A stretch of DNA of 64,000 bases from Streptomyces albogriseolus (GCA_014650475.1 BMVA01000002.1:186001-250000); one strand, 5' to 3'. Positions 35,880 through 44,258 are shown, counted from the first letter of the stretch. Notes: a model not told the origin generated them from the sequence alone. Numbers and translations are program-made.

Positions 35880-36893
35880 TCAGACCCTGGTGACCGAGGA
35901 GACCGGCATCATGCCGACCGGGTCGTAGCGCACGGGTGCGCCGGGGTACGGCGCGTGGATCACCTGGCCGTTGCCCATGTACATCGCCACATGGGAGGCG
36001 TCGGAGCGGTAGAGGACCAGGTCGCCGGGGCGGGCCTCGGACAGCGGGACCTGCCGGCCGGCGTACCGCTGGGCCTGCGAGGTGCGCGGCAGCGCGACCC
36101 CGGCCTGCCCGTACGCCCACTGGGTGAGCCCGGAGCAGTCGAAGCCGGACGGACCGTTGGCGCCCCACACGTAGGGCTTGCCGAGGGCGGAGCGGGCGGC
36201 GGCGACGGCGGCGGCCGCGCGGCCGGAGGCGGGGGCGCCGCCGGTGCCGAGCAGGTCGGTGCGGCCGGAGCGGGAGGCGCGGTCCCAGGCGGCGCGTTCG
36301 CCGGCCGGGAGGGAGCCCAGCAGCCGGCGCGCCTCGGCGAGCTTGCGCTGCACGGTCCGCTTGTGGGTGGCGGCGGCCTTGCGGCTGCGTTCGAGGGCGC
36401 CGAGCCGCCCCGCCGCCTCGGCGCGGTCCTGGGACAGCGAGCGCAGGGTGCCGCGGAGCCTCTTCAGTTCGGCGGTCTGGTGGACGCCGATCCGGTCGAG
36501 GACGGAGGCCTTGCGCAGATAGTCCTCCGGGTCCTCGGAGAGCAGCAGGGCGAGGGCGGGGTCGAGGCCGCCGGAGCGGTACTGGGAGCCGGCGAGCGAA
36601 CCCAGGGCCTCCCGCATGGTGTTGACCCGCTGCTGTTTGCGGGCGATGACGTCCTGGGCGTCGGCGATCTCCCGGCGCAGGGCGTCGGCGCGCTCGTCGG
36701 CCGCGTTGTAGGCCTCGGTGGCCTTCTCCGCCTCGCGGTAGAGGCGGTCGACCTCGGCCCGGGTGTCCTCCTGGGGCGCGGCCGTGGCCGGTACCGCGCC
36801 GAGGGCGGTGGCGGCCGCGGAGAGCAGGCCCAGGGCGAGGGCGGTGCTCCGCTCGGGCCCTGAGGACGGTGCGGTACGGCGATGGGACCCCAC
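35880..36893 (-). CDS. Secreted NlpC/P60 peptidoglycan endopeptidase (paralogue 1)
   Basis: This 337-residue protein has a signal peptide (to about residue 38, ALGAVPATA), a long coiled-coil region (about 45-200) and a C-terminal NlpC/P60 domain. The catalytic Cys is in GFDCSGLTQWAY and the His in SHVAMYMGNGQVIHAP. Such enzymes cleave peptide stems of peptidoglycan; the coiled coil often restrains activity until activated. The GTG at 36893 follows GGAAGGA. The next upstream gene is a paralogue with the same architecture, so the pair arose by tandem duplication. Confidence 0.92.
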   Translation of the reverse strand: MGSHRRTAPSSGPERSTALALGLLSAAATALGAVPATAAPQEDTRAEVDRLYREAEKATEAYNAADERADALRREIADAQDVIARKQQRVNTMREALGSLAGSQYRSGGLDPALALLLSEDPEDYLRKASVLDRIGVHQTAELKRLRGTLRSLSQDRAEAAGRLGALERSRKAAATHKRTVQRKLAEARRLLGSLPAGERAAWDRASRSGRTDLLGTGGAPASGRAAAAVAAARSALGKPYVWGANGPSGFDCSGLTQWAYGQAGVALPRTSQAQRYAGRQVPLSEARPGDLVLYRSDASHVAMYMGNGQVIHAPYPGAPVRYDPVGMMPVSSVTRV

Positions 36894-36991
36894 GGGAAGT
36901 CGCGCTCCTTCCGCTGGCGGACAGGGAAACGCGGCAGACAGTAGCCGTCGGGGCCGCCCGCGGAGCCACGGCCAGGGCGGCACACACGGTG

Positions 36992-37026
36992 ACGCCCCGC
37001 CGTTGACCTGGGTCGCGGCGGGGCGT
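36992..37026 (-). terminator. Terminator after the upstream NlpC/P60 gene
   Basis: ACGCCCCGCCG (36992-37002) pairs perfectly with CGGCGGGGCGT (37016-37026). It lies downstream of the gene ending at 37106 and separates the two paralogous transcripts. Confidence 0.7.
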
Positions 37027-37105
37027 GGAGGTGGTGCGGGGCCGCCGGGAATCCCCCGAACGGGGGCACCCGGGGCGGTGTCCGGTCAGGCGGACGCCGG
37101 TCAGG

Positions 37106-38146
37106 TCAGACGCGGACGCCGAACATGAAGGGGCCGCCGATGGTGTTCATCGACTCGTAGCGCACGACGGTGCCGGTGCGGGGGGCGTGGATGATCTGGC
37201 CGTTGCCCGCGTAGAGGCCCACGTGGTGCAGGTCGTTGAAGAAGAACACCAGGTCGCCGACCTTGAGCTGGTCCACCGAGTAGATCTTGGTGCCGGCGCC
37301 GGTCTGGGCCTCGGAGGTGCGCGGGATGCCGACACCGGCCTGCGCGTACGCCCAGGAGGTCAGGCCCGAGCAGTCGAAGGAGGACGGGCCGGTGGCGCCG
37401 TAGACGTAGGGGGTGCCGAGCTTGCTCTGCGCGGCGGCGAACGCGGCGGCGGCGCGGCCGGAGCCGGCCGGGACGTTGACCGAGAGGGCGTCGCGCTCGC
37501 TGGCGCGGGTGGCGCGGTTCTGCTCCTCGGCGAGCTGCGCCTTCTCCGCGGCGGTGAGGCTGTTGAGCAGCTTCTGCGCGGAGGCGAGCTTGCCCTGGAC
37601 CTCCTTCTTCTTCTTGCCCAGTTCGGCCCGGGTGGAGGAGAGGTCCTTGAGCTTCTCGGCGGCCTCGGCGCGCTGCTGGGCCAGTTCGCGCTGCTTCTCC
37701 TGGATCTTCTTCAGCGAGTCGACCTGCTGGGCGCTCAACTGGTCCAGGGTGGACGCCTTGTCGAGGTAGTCGTCCGGGTCGGCGGAGAGGAAGAGCTGGA
37801 CCGAGGGGTCGATGCCGCCGCTGCGGTACTGGGCGCTGGCCATCGAACCGAGGCCGTCGCGCAGGTCGTTGAGCTCCTGCTGACCCTTGGCGACGTTGTC
37901 CTGGATGGTGGAGATCTCCTTCTGGAGCTTCTCCTGCTTCTCCTTGGCCCCGTTGTACTTCTCGGTGGCCTGCTCCGCCTGCTCGTAGAGCTTGTCGACC
38001 TTGGCTTTGACCTCGTCCTTGCTCGGCTTCTCGCTGGGGGCCGCGTTGGCGGCCTGCGAGCTCATGACGACGGCGGCAGCAGCGGCGGTGGTGAGCACGG
38101 TCACGCGTGCGCGGCTCGGCTGCTTGGGACGACGGTGGGACGCCAC
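37106..38146 (-). CDS. Secreted NlpC/P60 peptidoglycan endopeptidase (paralogue 2)
   Basis: This 346-residue paralogue has a signal peptide (to about residue 36, SSQAANAA), a Lys/Glu-rich coiled coil (about 40-220) and a C-terminal NlpC/P60 domain. The catalytic Cys is in SFDCSGLTSWAY and the His in HHVGLYAGNGQIIHAP. It shares long identical stretches with the downstream paralogue (QYRSGG, DYL-KAS, RTSEAQ-like). The start is GTG. A 231-base, relatively AT-rich upstream region (38147-38377) probably holds its promoter; it includes a GACGG-AA-CCGTC inverted repeat. Confidence 0.92.
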   Translation of the reverse strand: MASHRRPKQPSRARVTVLTTAAAAAVVMSSQAANAAPSEKPSKDEVKAKVDKLYEQAEQATEKYNGAKEKQEKLQKEISTIQDNVAKGQQELNDLRDGLGSMASAQYRSGGIDPSVQLFLSADPDDYLDKASTLDQLSAQQVDSLKKIQEKQRELAQQRAEAAEKLKDLSSTRAELGKKKKEVQGKLASAQKLLNSLTAAEKAQLAEEQNRATRASERDALSVNVPAGSGRAAAAFAAAQSKLGTPYVYGATGPSSFDCSGLTSWAYAQAGVGIPRTSEAQTGAGTKIYSVDQLKVGDLVFFFNDLHHVGLYAGNGQIIHAPRTGTVVRYESMNTIGGPFMFGVRV

Positions 38147-38377
38147 GGAGACGAGCTCCTTCTCGAGAGTGATCGCGCGAGCGAGGGTTCGAGGGCTGAC
38201 CTTAGTGATTCTCTTGTGATCAGTTCAAATCCCCGGGCACAAAATCTCCGCTGCAGCGCGTTTATTACGTCCCAACTCACCTGCAGTGACGGCTTCTTGA
38301 CGCTACGTTGCGTGACGGTTCCGTCAATTCAGGCATTGATCCCGTACGTTGCACGAGGGACGGAAGTGCATCAGATA
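38147..38377 (-). promoter_or_regulatory. Upstream region of NlpC/P60 paralogue 2
   Basis: This 231-base stretch is noticeably richer in A and T than its surroundings. On the minus strand it holds a TTGACG that could be a -35, embedded in the 12-base inverted repeat GACGG-AA-CCGTC near 38315-38326, then a TAGCGT about 16 bases later. I looked for a ydaO/c-di-AMP riboswitch, which can precede such genes in actinobacteria, and did not find its conserved elements. Confidence 0.4.
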
Positions 38378-39721
38378 TTAGGAAAGCCTTTTGAGGAGCA
38401 CGGCGGAGGCGACGGGGCGCGCGCCGGCGCGTGCGACCCCGTCGGCGACCTCGCGGTCGGTGGAGGCGACGATGACCGGCCGCCCCGGAGGCTCGGCGCG
38501 CACGAGCTGGCGGATGAGCTCGTCGGCGGTGACGCCCGGCTTGGAGAACAGCACCCGCACCCCGCGCGGCGGCGCCAGCAGCACCGGCGCGGCCAGTTCG
38601 GCTCCGTCGAAGACGCAGGTGACCTCGGCGCCGGTCTGGGCGGCCAGCTGCGCGAGCTGGCCCAGCAGCCGCAGCCGCTGCTTCTCCAGCGGCATCTGCG
38701 GATAGCCGGTCTTGGTGACGTTGTAGCCGTCGACGACCAGATGCGCCTGCGGCAGGGCGAGGAGCTGGTCGAGGACGGCCGGGTCGTCCTCGGACAGCGC
38801 GCGGGCGGCGATGTCCTTGGGGGTCATCCGGCCCGGCTCCACGGCGTCCACCGTCTCCGCGGGCCGCATCGACACGGGCGGCAGCGCCAGTTCGCGCCGC
38901 AGCCCCTGGGCGGCGTCCAGCACGGTGTCGAGCAGCAGCCGTACGCGCATGTCCTCGACGCTGCGGCCCTCACGGGCGGCGCGGCGGGCGGCCTCCAGGG
39001 CGGCCTCGGTCTCCCCGAGCCGGGCCTTGAGGCGCCGGGTCTCGCTCTCGGCGGCGGACACCTGGGCCTGGCCCTCGGCGCGCACCGCCTCCATCTCGCC
39101 GCGCAGCTTGCGCAGGGCGGCCTCGCCGCGCTTGACGTCGGCGAGGGCGGACCGCAGCTTGCGGTGCAGGGAGTCGGTCTCCTTCTTCGCCGCGTCCAGC
39201 TCGGCGCGCAGCCGCTCGGTCTCGGCGCGGGTGTGCTCGCGGGCCCGGTCCAGTTCGGCGCGCAGGCGCTCCAGCTCGGCGCGGGTCTCCTCGTCGGCGC
39301 GCTCGGCGTCGGCGCGCTGGGCCTCCTCGCCGGCGGCGGTGACCAGCTTGACCCAGCCCGGCGGGCGGAGCACGTAGGCCGCGGCCGCCACGTCGAGCGG
39401 GTCCGCGGCCGGGGGCGGGGAGCCGGAGTCGAGGGCGCCGGTCAGTTCCGGCTCGGCCTCTCTGAGCTTCTCCCCGATCCGCTGGCGGAACAGCGGATCG
39501 GTCTCCAGCGCCGCCGCCATCGCGTTCCCGGCGAACTTGGCGCGGCGGCTCGGGGTGAACCGGGCGTACTGCCTCAGCTGCGCGGGCAGCTCGACGACGG
39601 TGAGTCCGCCGAAGCCGTCCGCGACGATCTGGACGACCTTGCGGCGCACCCCGTCGGGCAGCGGACGGTCGAGCACCTCGGCGGCGCCGTCCTGCGGCCC
39701 CCCGCCCGTGGTCTCCACCAT
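38378..39721 (-). CDS. Coiled-coil protein with C-terminal NYN (PIN-like) nuclease domain
   Basis: The 447 residues comprise an N-terminal helical domain (about 1-130), a long coiled coil rich in E-x-x-R-A-E-L heptads (about 135-255), and a C-terminal NYN/YacP-like domain beginning LVVDGYNVTKTGYP with acidic residues in VTCVFDGAEL and VIVASTDREVADGVA. NYN domains are PIN-like RNases; the key Asp residues are retained, so RNA cleavage is plausible. Targets are unknown. The protein is cytosolic. It is followed on the same strand by the NlpC/P60 genes, but behind a 231-base gap. Confidence 0.85.
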   Translation of the reverse strand: MVETTGGGPQDGAAEVLDRPLPDGVRRKVVQIVADGFGGLTVVELPAQLRQYARFTPSRRAKFAGNAMAAALETDPLFRQRIGEKLREAEPELTGALDSGSPPPAADPLDVAAAAYVLRPPGWVKLVTAAGEEAQRADAERADEETRAELERLRAELDRAREHTRAETERLRAELDAAKKETDSLHRKLRSALADVKRGEAALRKLRGEMEAVRAEGQAQVSAAESETRRLKARLGETEAALEAARRAAREGRSVEDMRVRLLLDTVLDAAQGLRRELALPPVSMRPAETVDAVEPGRMTPKDIAARALSEDDPAVLDQLLALPQAHLVVDGYNVTKTGYPQMPLEKQRLRLLGQLAQLAAQTGAEVTCVFDGAELAAPVLLAPPRGVRVLFSKPGVTADELIRQLVRAEPPGRPVIVASTDREVADGVARAGARPVASAVLLKRLS

Positions 39722-39744
39722 CCGTCACACCCCAATGCCTGTGT

Positions 39745-39766
39745 GCGGCCCCGTCCGCGGGGCCGC
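39745..39766 (-). terminator. Probable terminator after the zinc-ribbon gene
   Basis: GCGGCCCC (39745-39752) pairs with GGGGCCGC (39759-39766) around a GTCCGC loop, in the gap downstream of the gene ending at 39789. Confidence 0.5.
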
Positions 39767-39788
39767 CGTCAGCGGGGCCGTCTCCGTC

Positions 39789-40028
39789 TCAGGAGCCGGC
39801 GCCCGGCCTGTCCACGAGTTCCACCTGGTCCACGGCGTTGCACCAGCGGCACCGCACCGACTCGATCGTCTCATCGAGCACCTCGCGCTCCTCGACCTTG
39901 GGCTCTCCGGCCAGATCGAGGTGCACGTACTCGACGACCTTCGACGAGCGGGTGACGTCGAAGCGGGTGAGGTTGCCGCAGAGGGTGCAGCGCCACCGCG
40001 TCGAGTCGGTCGGCAGGGGAACCGTCAT
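39789..40028 (-). CDS. Small zinc-ribbon protein of unknown function
   Basis: The 79 residues include two CxxC pairs, CTLCGN near residue 14 and CRWCN near residue 60, which should bind one zinc ion. Between them is a charged stretch (VHLDLAGEPKVEEREVL). I recognise the type from Streptomyces but know no function. It could be a nucleic-acid or protein-interaction module. It diverges from the rhomboid gene across 155 bases. Confidence 0.8.
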   Translation of the reverse strand: MTVPLPTDSTRWRCTLCGNLTRFDVTRSSKVVEYVHLDLAGEPKVEEREVLDETIESVRCRWCNAVDQVELVDRPGAGS

Positions 40029-40183
40029 CGTGGCTGTTCGCCTTTCTCCAGTGTCCTTGACGCACCGGACGGCCGGTGCGTGTGGCTCGTAACCCTACGG
40101 CCTGCCGGGCCCGCGGCGCCCGCCCGTCCACGGCGGCGAGGCGATCCGCACGGTTGCGTCCGGTTACGTCATGCTCTGTACCC

Positions 40184-40921
40184 ATGATCCGTCACTGGAC
40201 CGCGGCGGCCGCCGGGGCGCTGAGGACCACGCCCGCCCCGGTCACCCGCACCCTGATCGTGCTGTGCTGTCTGGTCTTCCTGATCGGGCCGGCCTCGGGG
40301 CTGCACCCGGCGCACGGCTCCGGGGAGGAACTGCTGACCGCGCAGCGGGACTATTTCCGCCGCTGGGGCGTCATCCCCGCAGACCTGTTCGACGGGTCCC
40401 CCGCGGCCGCCCTCACCCCCGCCACGGCGCTCTTCGTGCACGGCAGCTGGGTGCACCTGCTGGGCAACATGCTGTTCCTCCACGTGTTCGGGCCGATGAC
40501 CGAGGCCCGGCTGGGCCGGGTGCGGTTCGCCCTCTGCTACGCGGGCTGCGGCTACCTCGCCCTGCTGGGGTACGCGGCGGCCAACGCCGGCTCGGAGCGC
40601 TCCCTCGTCGGGGCCTCGGGGGCGATCTCGGCGCTGCTCGGGGCGTTCCTCTTCCTGTTCCCCCGGGGGCGGGTCACCAGTCTGCTGCCGTTCGCGTTCT
40701 TCCTGCCGGTGCGGCTGCCCGCGTGGGCGGTGCTGCCGTTCTGGGCGGCGCTGCAGTGGGCGGCGGCCGGGCGCACGGCGGAGGGCGGGCCCGGGGTGGC
40801 CTATCTGGCGCACCTGGTGGGCTTCGCGCTGGGCTTCGGCTGCGCATGGGTGTGGCGCGGCGGGGCGACTACAGTGAAGTCCGCCCCTGCTCCGGCCCCC
40901 GAGGGAGAGAACCAGCCGTGA
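40184..40921 (+). CDS. Rhomboid-family intramembrane serine protease
   Basis: This 245-residue protein with about six membrane helices has the rhomboid hallmarks: WVHLLGNMLFLHVFGPMTE (the HxxxN-type oxyanion helix), the nucleophile Ser in LVGASGAISALLGAF and the catalytic His in AYLAHLVGFALGF. Rhomboids cleave other membrane proteins within or near the bilayer. No substrate is evident. The ATG at 40184 is the first start before the conserved core. Its stop overlaps the GTG of the following small gene, so the two are translationally coupled. Confidence 0.92.
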   Translation: MIRHWTAAAAGALRTTPAPVTRTLIVLCCLVFLIGPASGLHPAHGSGEELLTAQRDYFRRWGVIPADLFDGSPAAALTPATALFVHGSWVHLLGNMLFLHVFGPMTEARLGRVRFALCYAGCGYLALLGYAAANAGSERSLVGASGAISALLGAFLFLFPRGRVTSLLPFAFFLPVRLPAWAVLPFWAALQWAAAGRTAEGGPGVAYLAHLVGFALGFGCAWVWRGGATTVKSAPAPAPEGENQP

Positions 40922-41199
40922 TCACCGCGATCGTCCTCATCAAGACCAGCGTGGACCGGATCCCCGAGATCGCGGAACAGATCGCCGCGCTGGACAGCGT
41001 CAGCGAGGTCTTCTCCGTCACCGGCACGTACGACCTGATCGCCATGGTGCGGGTACGGGAGCACGAGGACCTGGCGGAGGTCATCCCCGGCCGCATCAGC
41101 AAGATCCCGGGCGTCGAGGGCACGGACACGCATGTGGCGTTCCGTACGTACTCCCAGCACGACCTGGAGGCGGCGTTCGCCATCGGGCTGGACAACTGA
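40918..41199 (+). CDS. Stand-alone Lrp/AsnC ligand-binding (RAM) domain protein
   Basis: This 93-residue protein consists only of the AsnC/Lrp effector domain (TAIVLIKTSVDRIPEIAEQI, SVTGTYDLIAMVRVREH, IPGVEGTDTHVAFRTYS) and lacks a DNA-binding helix-turn-helix. Such domains form dimers or octamers and bind amino acids. The GTG start overlaps the rhomboid stop by four bases, with GAGGGAGA as ribosome-binding site. The coupling to a rhomboid protease is unexplained. Confidence 0.88.
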   Translation: MITAIVLIKTSVDRIPEIAEQIAALDSVSEVFSVTGTYDLIAMVRVREHEDLAEVIPGRISKIPGVEGTDTHVAFRTYSQHDLEAAFAIGLDN

Positions 41200-41231
41200 C
41201 CTCCCGGGGCTCCGCCCTGGACCCCGCTCCT

Positions 41232-41270
41232 CACACGCCGGAGGGCTGTGTACAGCCCGTCCGGCGTGTG
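41232..41270. terminator. Bidirectional terminator
   Basis: CACACGCCGGA (41232-41242) pairs with TCCGGCGTGTG (41260-41270). An inner stem GGGCTGT/ACAGCCC extends it. It lies in the gap between convergent genes. Confidence 0.8.
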
Positions 41271-41300
41271 TGGACGTGACCCGTCAGGGCCGAAGAACGG

Positions 41301-42665
41301 TCAGGCGCGCCCCGACGTGTCCGGGACACAACGCCCGTCCACCGTCCGGTACTTCCACCGCGCCCCGTCCCGCACAAGCTCCCGCACCGCCCGCACGAAC
41401 CGCGAGACGTGTTCCTCCGGCGTGCCGACGCCGAAGCTGACGCGGATCGCGTTCAGCGCCCCCGCCTCCGGCGCCCCGCACTCCCCCGCGCCGCCCGCGT
41501 CGCCGTCCAGCAGCCTCCGGACCAGCGGGTGCGCGCAGAACAGGCCGTCCCGTACGCCGATGCCGTACTCGGCGGACAGCGCCGCCGCGAAGTGGGAGCT
41601 GTTCCAGCCGTCGACCACGAAGGACAGCACCCCGACGCGGGGCGCGTCGTCGCCGAACAGGGACAGGAACCGCACCTCCGGCACGTCCGCCAGCCCCTCC
41701 CGTATCGCGCGGACCAGCGCGTCCTCCCGCGCGGCCAGCGCGTCGAAGCCCGCCTCGGTGAGCGCCTTGCAGGCGGAGGCGATCGCGTAGGCGCCGATGA
41801 CGTTGGGCGAGCCGGCCTCGTGGCGGGCGGCGGTCTCGTGCCACTGCACGTCCACTCCCCCGTCCGCGCGCCGGGCCACCGTGCGGCTGGCGCCGCCGCC
41901 GGCGAGGTAGGGCTCGGCCTCGCGGAGCCAGTCGGCGCGGCCGGCCAGGACTCCGGAGCCGAAGGGCGCGTACAGCTTGTGGCCGGAGAAGGCGACCCAG
42001 TCGACGTCCAGGTCGCGCACGCTCACCGCGCGGTGCGGGGCGAGCTGGGCGGCGTCCAGCACGATCCGGGCGCCGTGCGCGTGCGCGGCGGCGGCGAGTT
42101 CGCGGACGGGCCACAGCTCGCCGGTGACGTTCGAGGCGCCGGTGACGCAGACCAGGGCCGGGCCGTAGGGGTCACGGTCGGCGAGGGCGCGCTCCAGGAT
42201 CTCGACGGCCTGCGCGGGGCTGCTGGGTGCGTCGAGGAAGGTCACCCGGCCCGCCCGCCGCCACGGCAGCAGCGCCGCGTGGTGCTCGGTCTCGAAGACG
42301 AAGACCTCGCAGCCGTCGGGCAGGGCGGCGGCGAGCAGGTTGAGGGAGTCGGTGGTGGAGCGGGTGAACACCACCTGGTCCTCGATGCGGCAGTCGAGGA
42401 ACTCGGCGACGGTACGGCGGGCGTTCTCGAACAGGTCGGTGGAGAGCTGCGAGAGATATCCGGCGCCACGGTGGACGCTGCCGTAGTAGGGGGCGTAGGC
42501 GGCCACGTCGTCCCAGACGCGCTGGAGGGCGGGGGCGCTGGCGGCGTGGTCGAGGGCGGCGTAGGCGACCTCGCCGCCGGTGACGAGGGGGACGGCGACG
42601 TCCCGGCCGAGGACGGGCAGCGGGGCGAGGACGGAAGGGTCGGCGGCGACGGTGGCGGCAGGCAT
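41301..42665 (-). CDS. Class V aminotransferase under SAM-riboswitch control
   Basis: This 454-residue PLP enzyme resembles cysteine desulfurases and isopenicillin-N-epimerase-like proteins. It has YGSVHRGAGYLSQLSTDLFE, TRSTTDSLNLLAAAL, LDAAQLAPHRAV and the PLP-binding Lys in VAFSGHKLYAPFGSGVLAG. A long C-terminal insert (GDAGGAGECGAPEAG) is low in complexity. Desulfurase activity is not assured, because the usual catalytic Cys loop is not clear. The ATG at 42665 lies 113 bases after a 6-codon ORF and downstream of a SAM-IV-type riboswitch, which places the enzyme in sulfur amino-acid or SAM metabolism. Exact reaction unknown. Confidence 0.85.
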   Translation of the reverse strand: MPAATVAADPSVLAPLPVLGRDVAVPLVTGGEVAYAALDHAASAPALQRVWDDVAAYAPYYGSVHRGAGYLSQLSTDLFENARRTVAEFLDCRIEDQVVFTRSTTDSLNLLAAALPDGCEVFVFETEHHAALLPWRRAGRVTFLDAPSSPAQAVEILERALADRDPYGPALVCVTGASNVTGELWPVRELAAAAHAHGARIVLDAAQLAPHRAVSVRDLDVDWVAFSGHKLYAPFGSGVLAGRADWLREAEPYLAGGGASRTVARRADGGVDVQWHETAARHEAGSPNVIGAYAIASACKALTEAGFDALAAREDALVRAIREGLADVPEVRFLSLFGDDAPRVGVLSFVVDGWNSSHFAAALSAEYGIGVRDGLFCAHPLVRRLLDGDAGGAGECGAPEAGALNAIRVSFGVGTPEEHVSRFVRAVRELVRDGARWKYRTVDGRCVPDTSGRA

Positions 42666-42777
42666 GACGGACTCCCGGAGGGCAGGGGGGATCCCCGCGC
42701 GGGCGGACGGCGCGACGGCGGCGCTCCAGCGCGAAGGAGAAAGTGACAAGGGGTGTGCGGAGGCGGGGCTCGACGCC

Positions 42778-42798
42778 CTAGCGCATTCGCTTGCTCAC
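42778..42798 (-). CDS. Possible 6-codon upstream ORF (MSKRMR)
   Basis: A GTG-initiated ORF, MSKRMR, ends in TAG and has a GAGGAG ribosome-binding site six bases before its start. It lies between the SAM riboswitch and the aminotransferase gene. The good ribosome-binding site in an otherwise untranslated leader suggests it is translated. It may help the riboswitch act on translation or link it to amino-acid supply. Only the sequence supports it. Confidence 0.4.
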   Translation of the reverse strand: MSKRMR

Positions 42799-42818
42799 AG
42801 AAGGCTCCTCGACGACCA

Positions 42819-42842
42819 GGACCCCTGGTGTGCGAGGGGTCC
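42819..42842 (-). terminator. Hairpin directly after the SAM aptamer
   Basis: GGACCCCT (42819-42826) pairs with AGGGGTCC (42835-42842) around an 8-base loop. It overlaps the 3' edge of the aptamer, so it could be the expression platform: a terminator or a structure exclusive with the aptamer. No clear T run follows. Confidence 0.45.
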
Positions 42843-42953
42843 GCGCTTGCCGTGAGCCCTGCTGCCCACGGCCTGGTCCTCACCCGGGGCACCCCGCCAC
42901 GGACGGAGGGTTGCCGGACAGCCGGCCGGGGCCTGATGGCTGTCACTCATGAC
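42835..42953 (-). promoter_or_regulatory. SAM-IV-type riboswitch
   Basis: On the minus strand the leader reads GGTCATGAGTGACAG, then CCCCGGCCGGCTGTCCGGCA, ACCCTCC, GGGGTGCCCCGGGTGA, GGACCAGG and GGCAAGCGCGGAC. These blocks, in this order, are the core of the SAM-I/SAM-IV aptamer superfamily as found in Streptomyces (SAM-IV). The aptamer lies about 170 to 290 bases ahead of the class V aminotransferase. High SAM should reduce expression of that gene. End points are approximate. Confidence 0.88.
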
Positions 42954-42977
42954 CTGAGAGGGAACGTACGTGAGGTG

Positions 42978-43019
42978 ACGGCCGTCCCGCAACCCGTATC
43001 CGGATGACGGGACGGCCGT
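42978..43019 (-). terminator. Terminator after trpD
   Basis: ACGGCCGTCCCG (42978-42989) and CGGGACGGCCGT (43008-43019) form a perfect 12-base stem with an 18-base loop. It separates trpD from the riboswitch leader on the same strand. Confidence 0.75.
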
Positions 43020-43046
43020 ACGGGGCCCGCATGTCGGCCCAGGCGT

Positions 43047-44111
43047 CTACGCGTTGGTGACGGCGACCCAGCGTTCGAGGACGCGCCTCGCGGCACCGGA
43101 GTCGATCGACTCGGCGGCCTTCTCCATCCCGGCGCGGAGCTGCTCGGTGAGGGTGCCGCCGCCGGGCTCCAGGGCCACCAGCGCCGCCGCGGAGTTCAGC
43201 AGCACCGCGTCCCGCACCGGGCCCCGCTCGCCGTCCAGCAGCCGGCGGGCGACCTCGGCGTTGTAGGAGGCGTCGGCGCCGCGCAGCGCCTCCACGGGGA
43301 CCAGCTCGATGCCGACGTCGCGCGGGTCGAAGGTCTCCTCGGTGACCTTGCCGTCGCGGACCACCCACACCCGGGAGGTGCCGGTGGTGGTCAGCTCGTC
43401 CAGGCCGTCGTCGCCGCGGAACACCAGGGAGGAGTGGCCGCGCCCGGCGAACACGCCGGCCATGATGGGCGCCATCCTCGGGTCGGCGACGCCGACCGCC
43501 TGGGCCTTGACCTTCGCCGGGTTGGCGAGCGGGCCGAGGAAGTTGAACACGGTGCGGACGCCGAGCTGGCCGCGGGCGGCGGCCACGTGGCGCAGCGCCG
43601 GGTGGAACTTCACCGCGAAGCAGAAGGTGATGCCGGCCTCCTCGGCGACCTCGGCGACCCGGCGCGGGGTGAGTTCGAGGTTGACGCCCAGCTTCTCCAG
43701 GACGTCGGAGGCGCCGGAGGCGGAGGACGCGGCGCGGTTGCCGTGCTTGACGACCTTCGCGCCGGTGCCGGCGACGACGATCGAGGACATGGTGGAGATG
43801 TTCACCGTCTTGGCACCGTCGCCGCCGGTGCCGACGATGTCGACGGTGGCGCCGGGCACCTCGATGACGTTGGCGTGGTCGTAGAGCGCCCGCACACAGC
43901 CGGTGATCTCGTCGACGGTCTCGCCCTTGGCCCGCAGGGACACCGCGAAGCCCGCGATCTGCGCGTCGGTCGCCTCGCCCCGCATGATCAGGTCCATCGC
44001 CCACGCGGCGTCGTCGGCGGACAGGTCCCGGCCGTCGAGGAGGGTGTTCAGCAGGGCGGGCCAGGAGCGGCCCGCCGCGGTGTCGCCTCCAGCGGGGGTC
44101 ACAGCGCTCAT
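43047..44111 (-). CDS. trpD: Anthranilate phosphoribosyltransferase
   Basis: TrpD transfers anthranilate to phosphoribosyl pyrophosphate, the second dedicated step to tryptophan. The 354-residue protein has the PRPP loop [37 protein letters not shown] and [10 protein letters not shown]. The ATG at 44111 has an AGGAG ribosome-binding site. It stands apart from trpE(G) (27 kb away) and next to the respiratory genes, the same placement as in mycobacteria. No tryptophan attenuator is seen in front of it. Confidence 0.95.
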   Translation of the reverse strand: MSAVTPAGGDTAAGRSWPALLNTLLDGRDLSADDAAWAMDLIMRGEATDAQIAGFAVSLRAKGETVDEITGCVRALYDHANVIEVPGATVDIVGTGGDGAKTVNISTMSSIVVAGTGAKVVKHGNRAASSASGASDVLEKLGVNLELTPRRVAEVAEEAGITFCFAVKFHPALRHVAAARGQLGVRTVFNFLGPLANPAKVKAQAVGVADPRMAPIMAGVFAGRGHSSLVFRGDDGLDELTTTGTSRVWVVRDGKVTEETFDPRDVGIELVPVEALRGADASYNAEVARRLLDGERGPVRDAVLLNSAAALVALEPGGGTLTEQLRAGMEKAAESIDSGAARRVLERWVAVTNA

Positions 44112-44188
44112 GGTCGCTCCTGACGGTCGTAGCGGGTGTCGGGGACCGGACGGGTCCCGCACCCACCCTATCCAGCCGCGGGCACGGC

Positions 44189-44225
44189 GAAGGGCCCCCG
44201 TCCGCAGAACGGACGGGGGCCCTTC
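44189..44225 (-). terminator. Terminator of the ctaE-qcrCAB operon
   Basis: A 16-base perfect stem (44189-44204 with 44210-44225; arms start GAAGGGCCCCCG) with a CAGAA loop lies 33 bases beyond the qcrB stop. On the minus strand it ends the qcr transcript before trpD. Confidence 0.85.
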
Positions 44226-44258
44226 GCTGTCGTGTGGCGACGGGTGGAGCTTCGGGGA

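Noticed and set aside
38147-38377. ydaO/c-di-AMP riboswitch before an NlpC/P60 gene
   Set aside because: Such riboswitches precede some actinobacterial cell-wall hydrolases, but I could not find the conserved aptamer blocks here.
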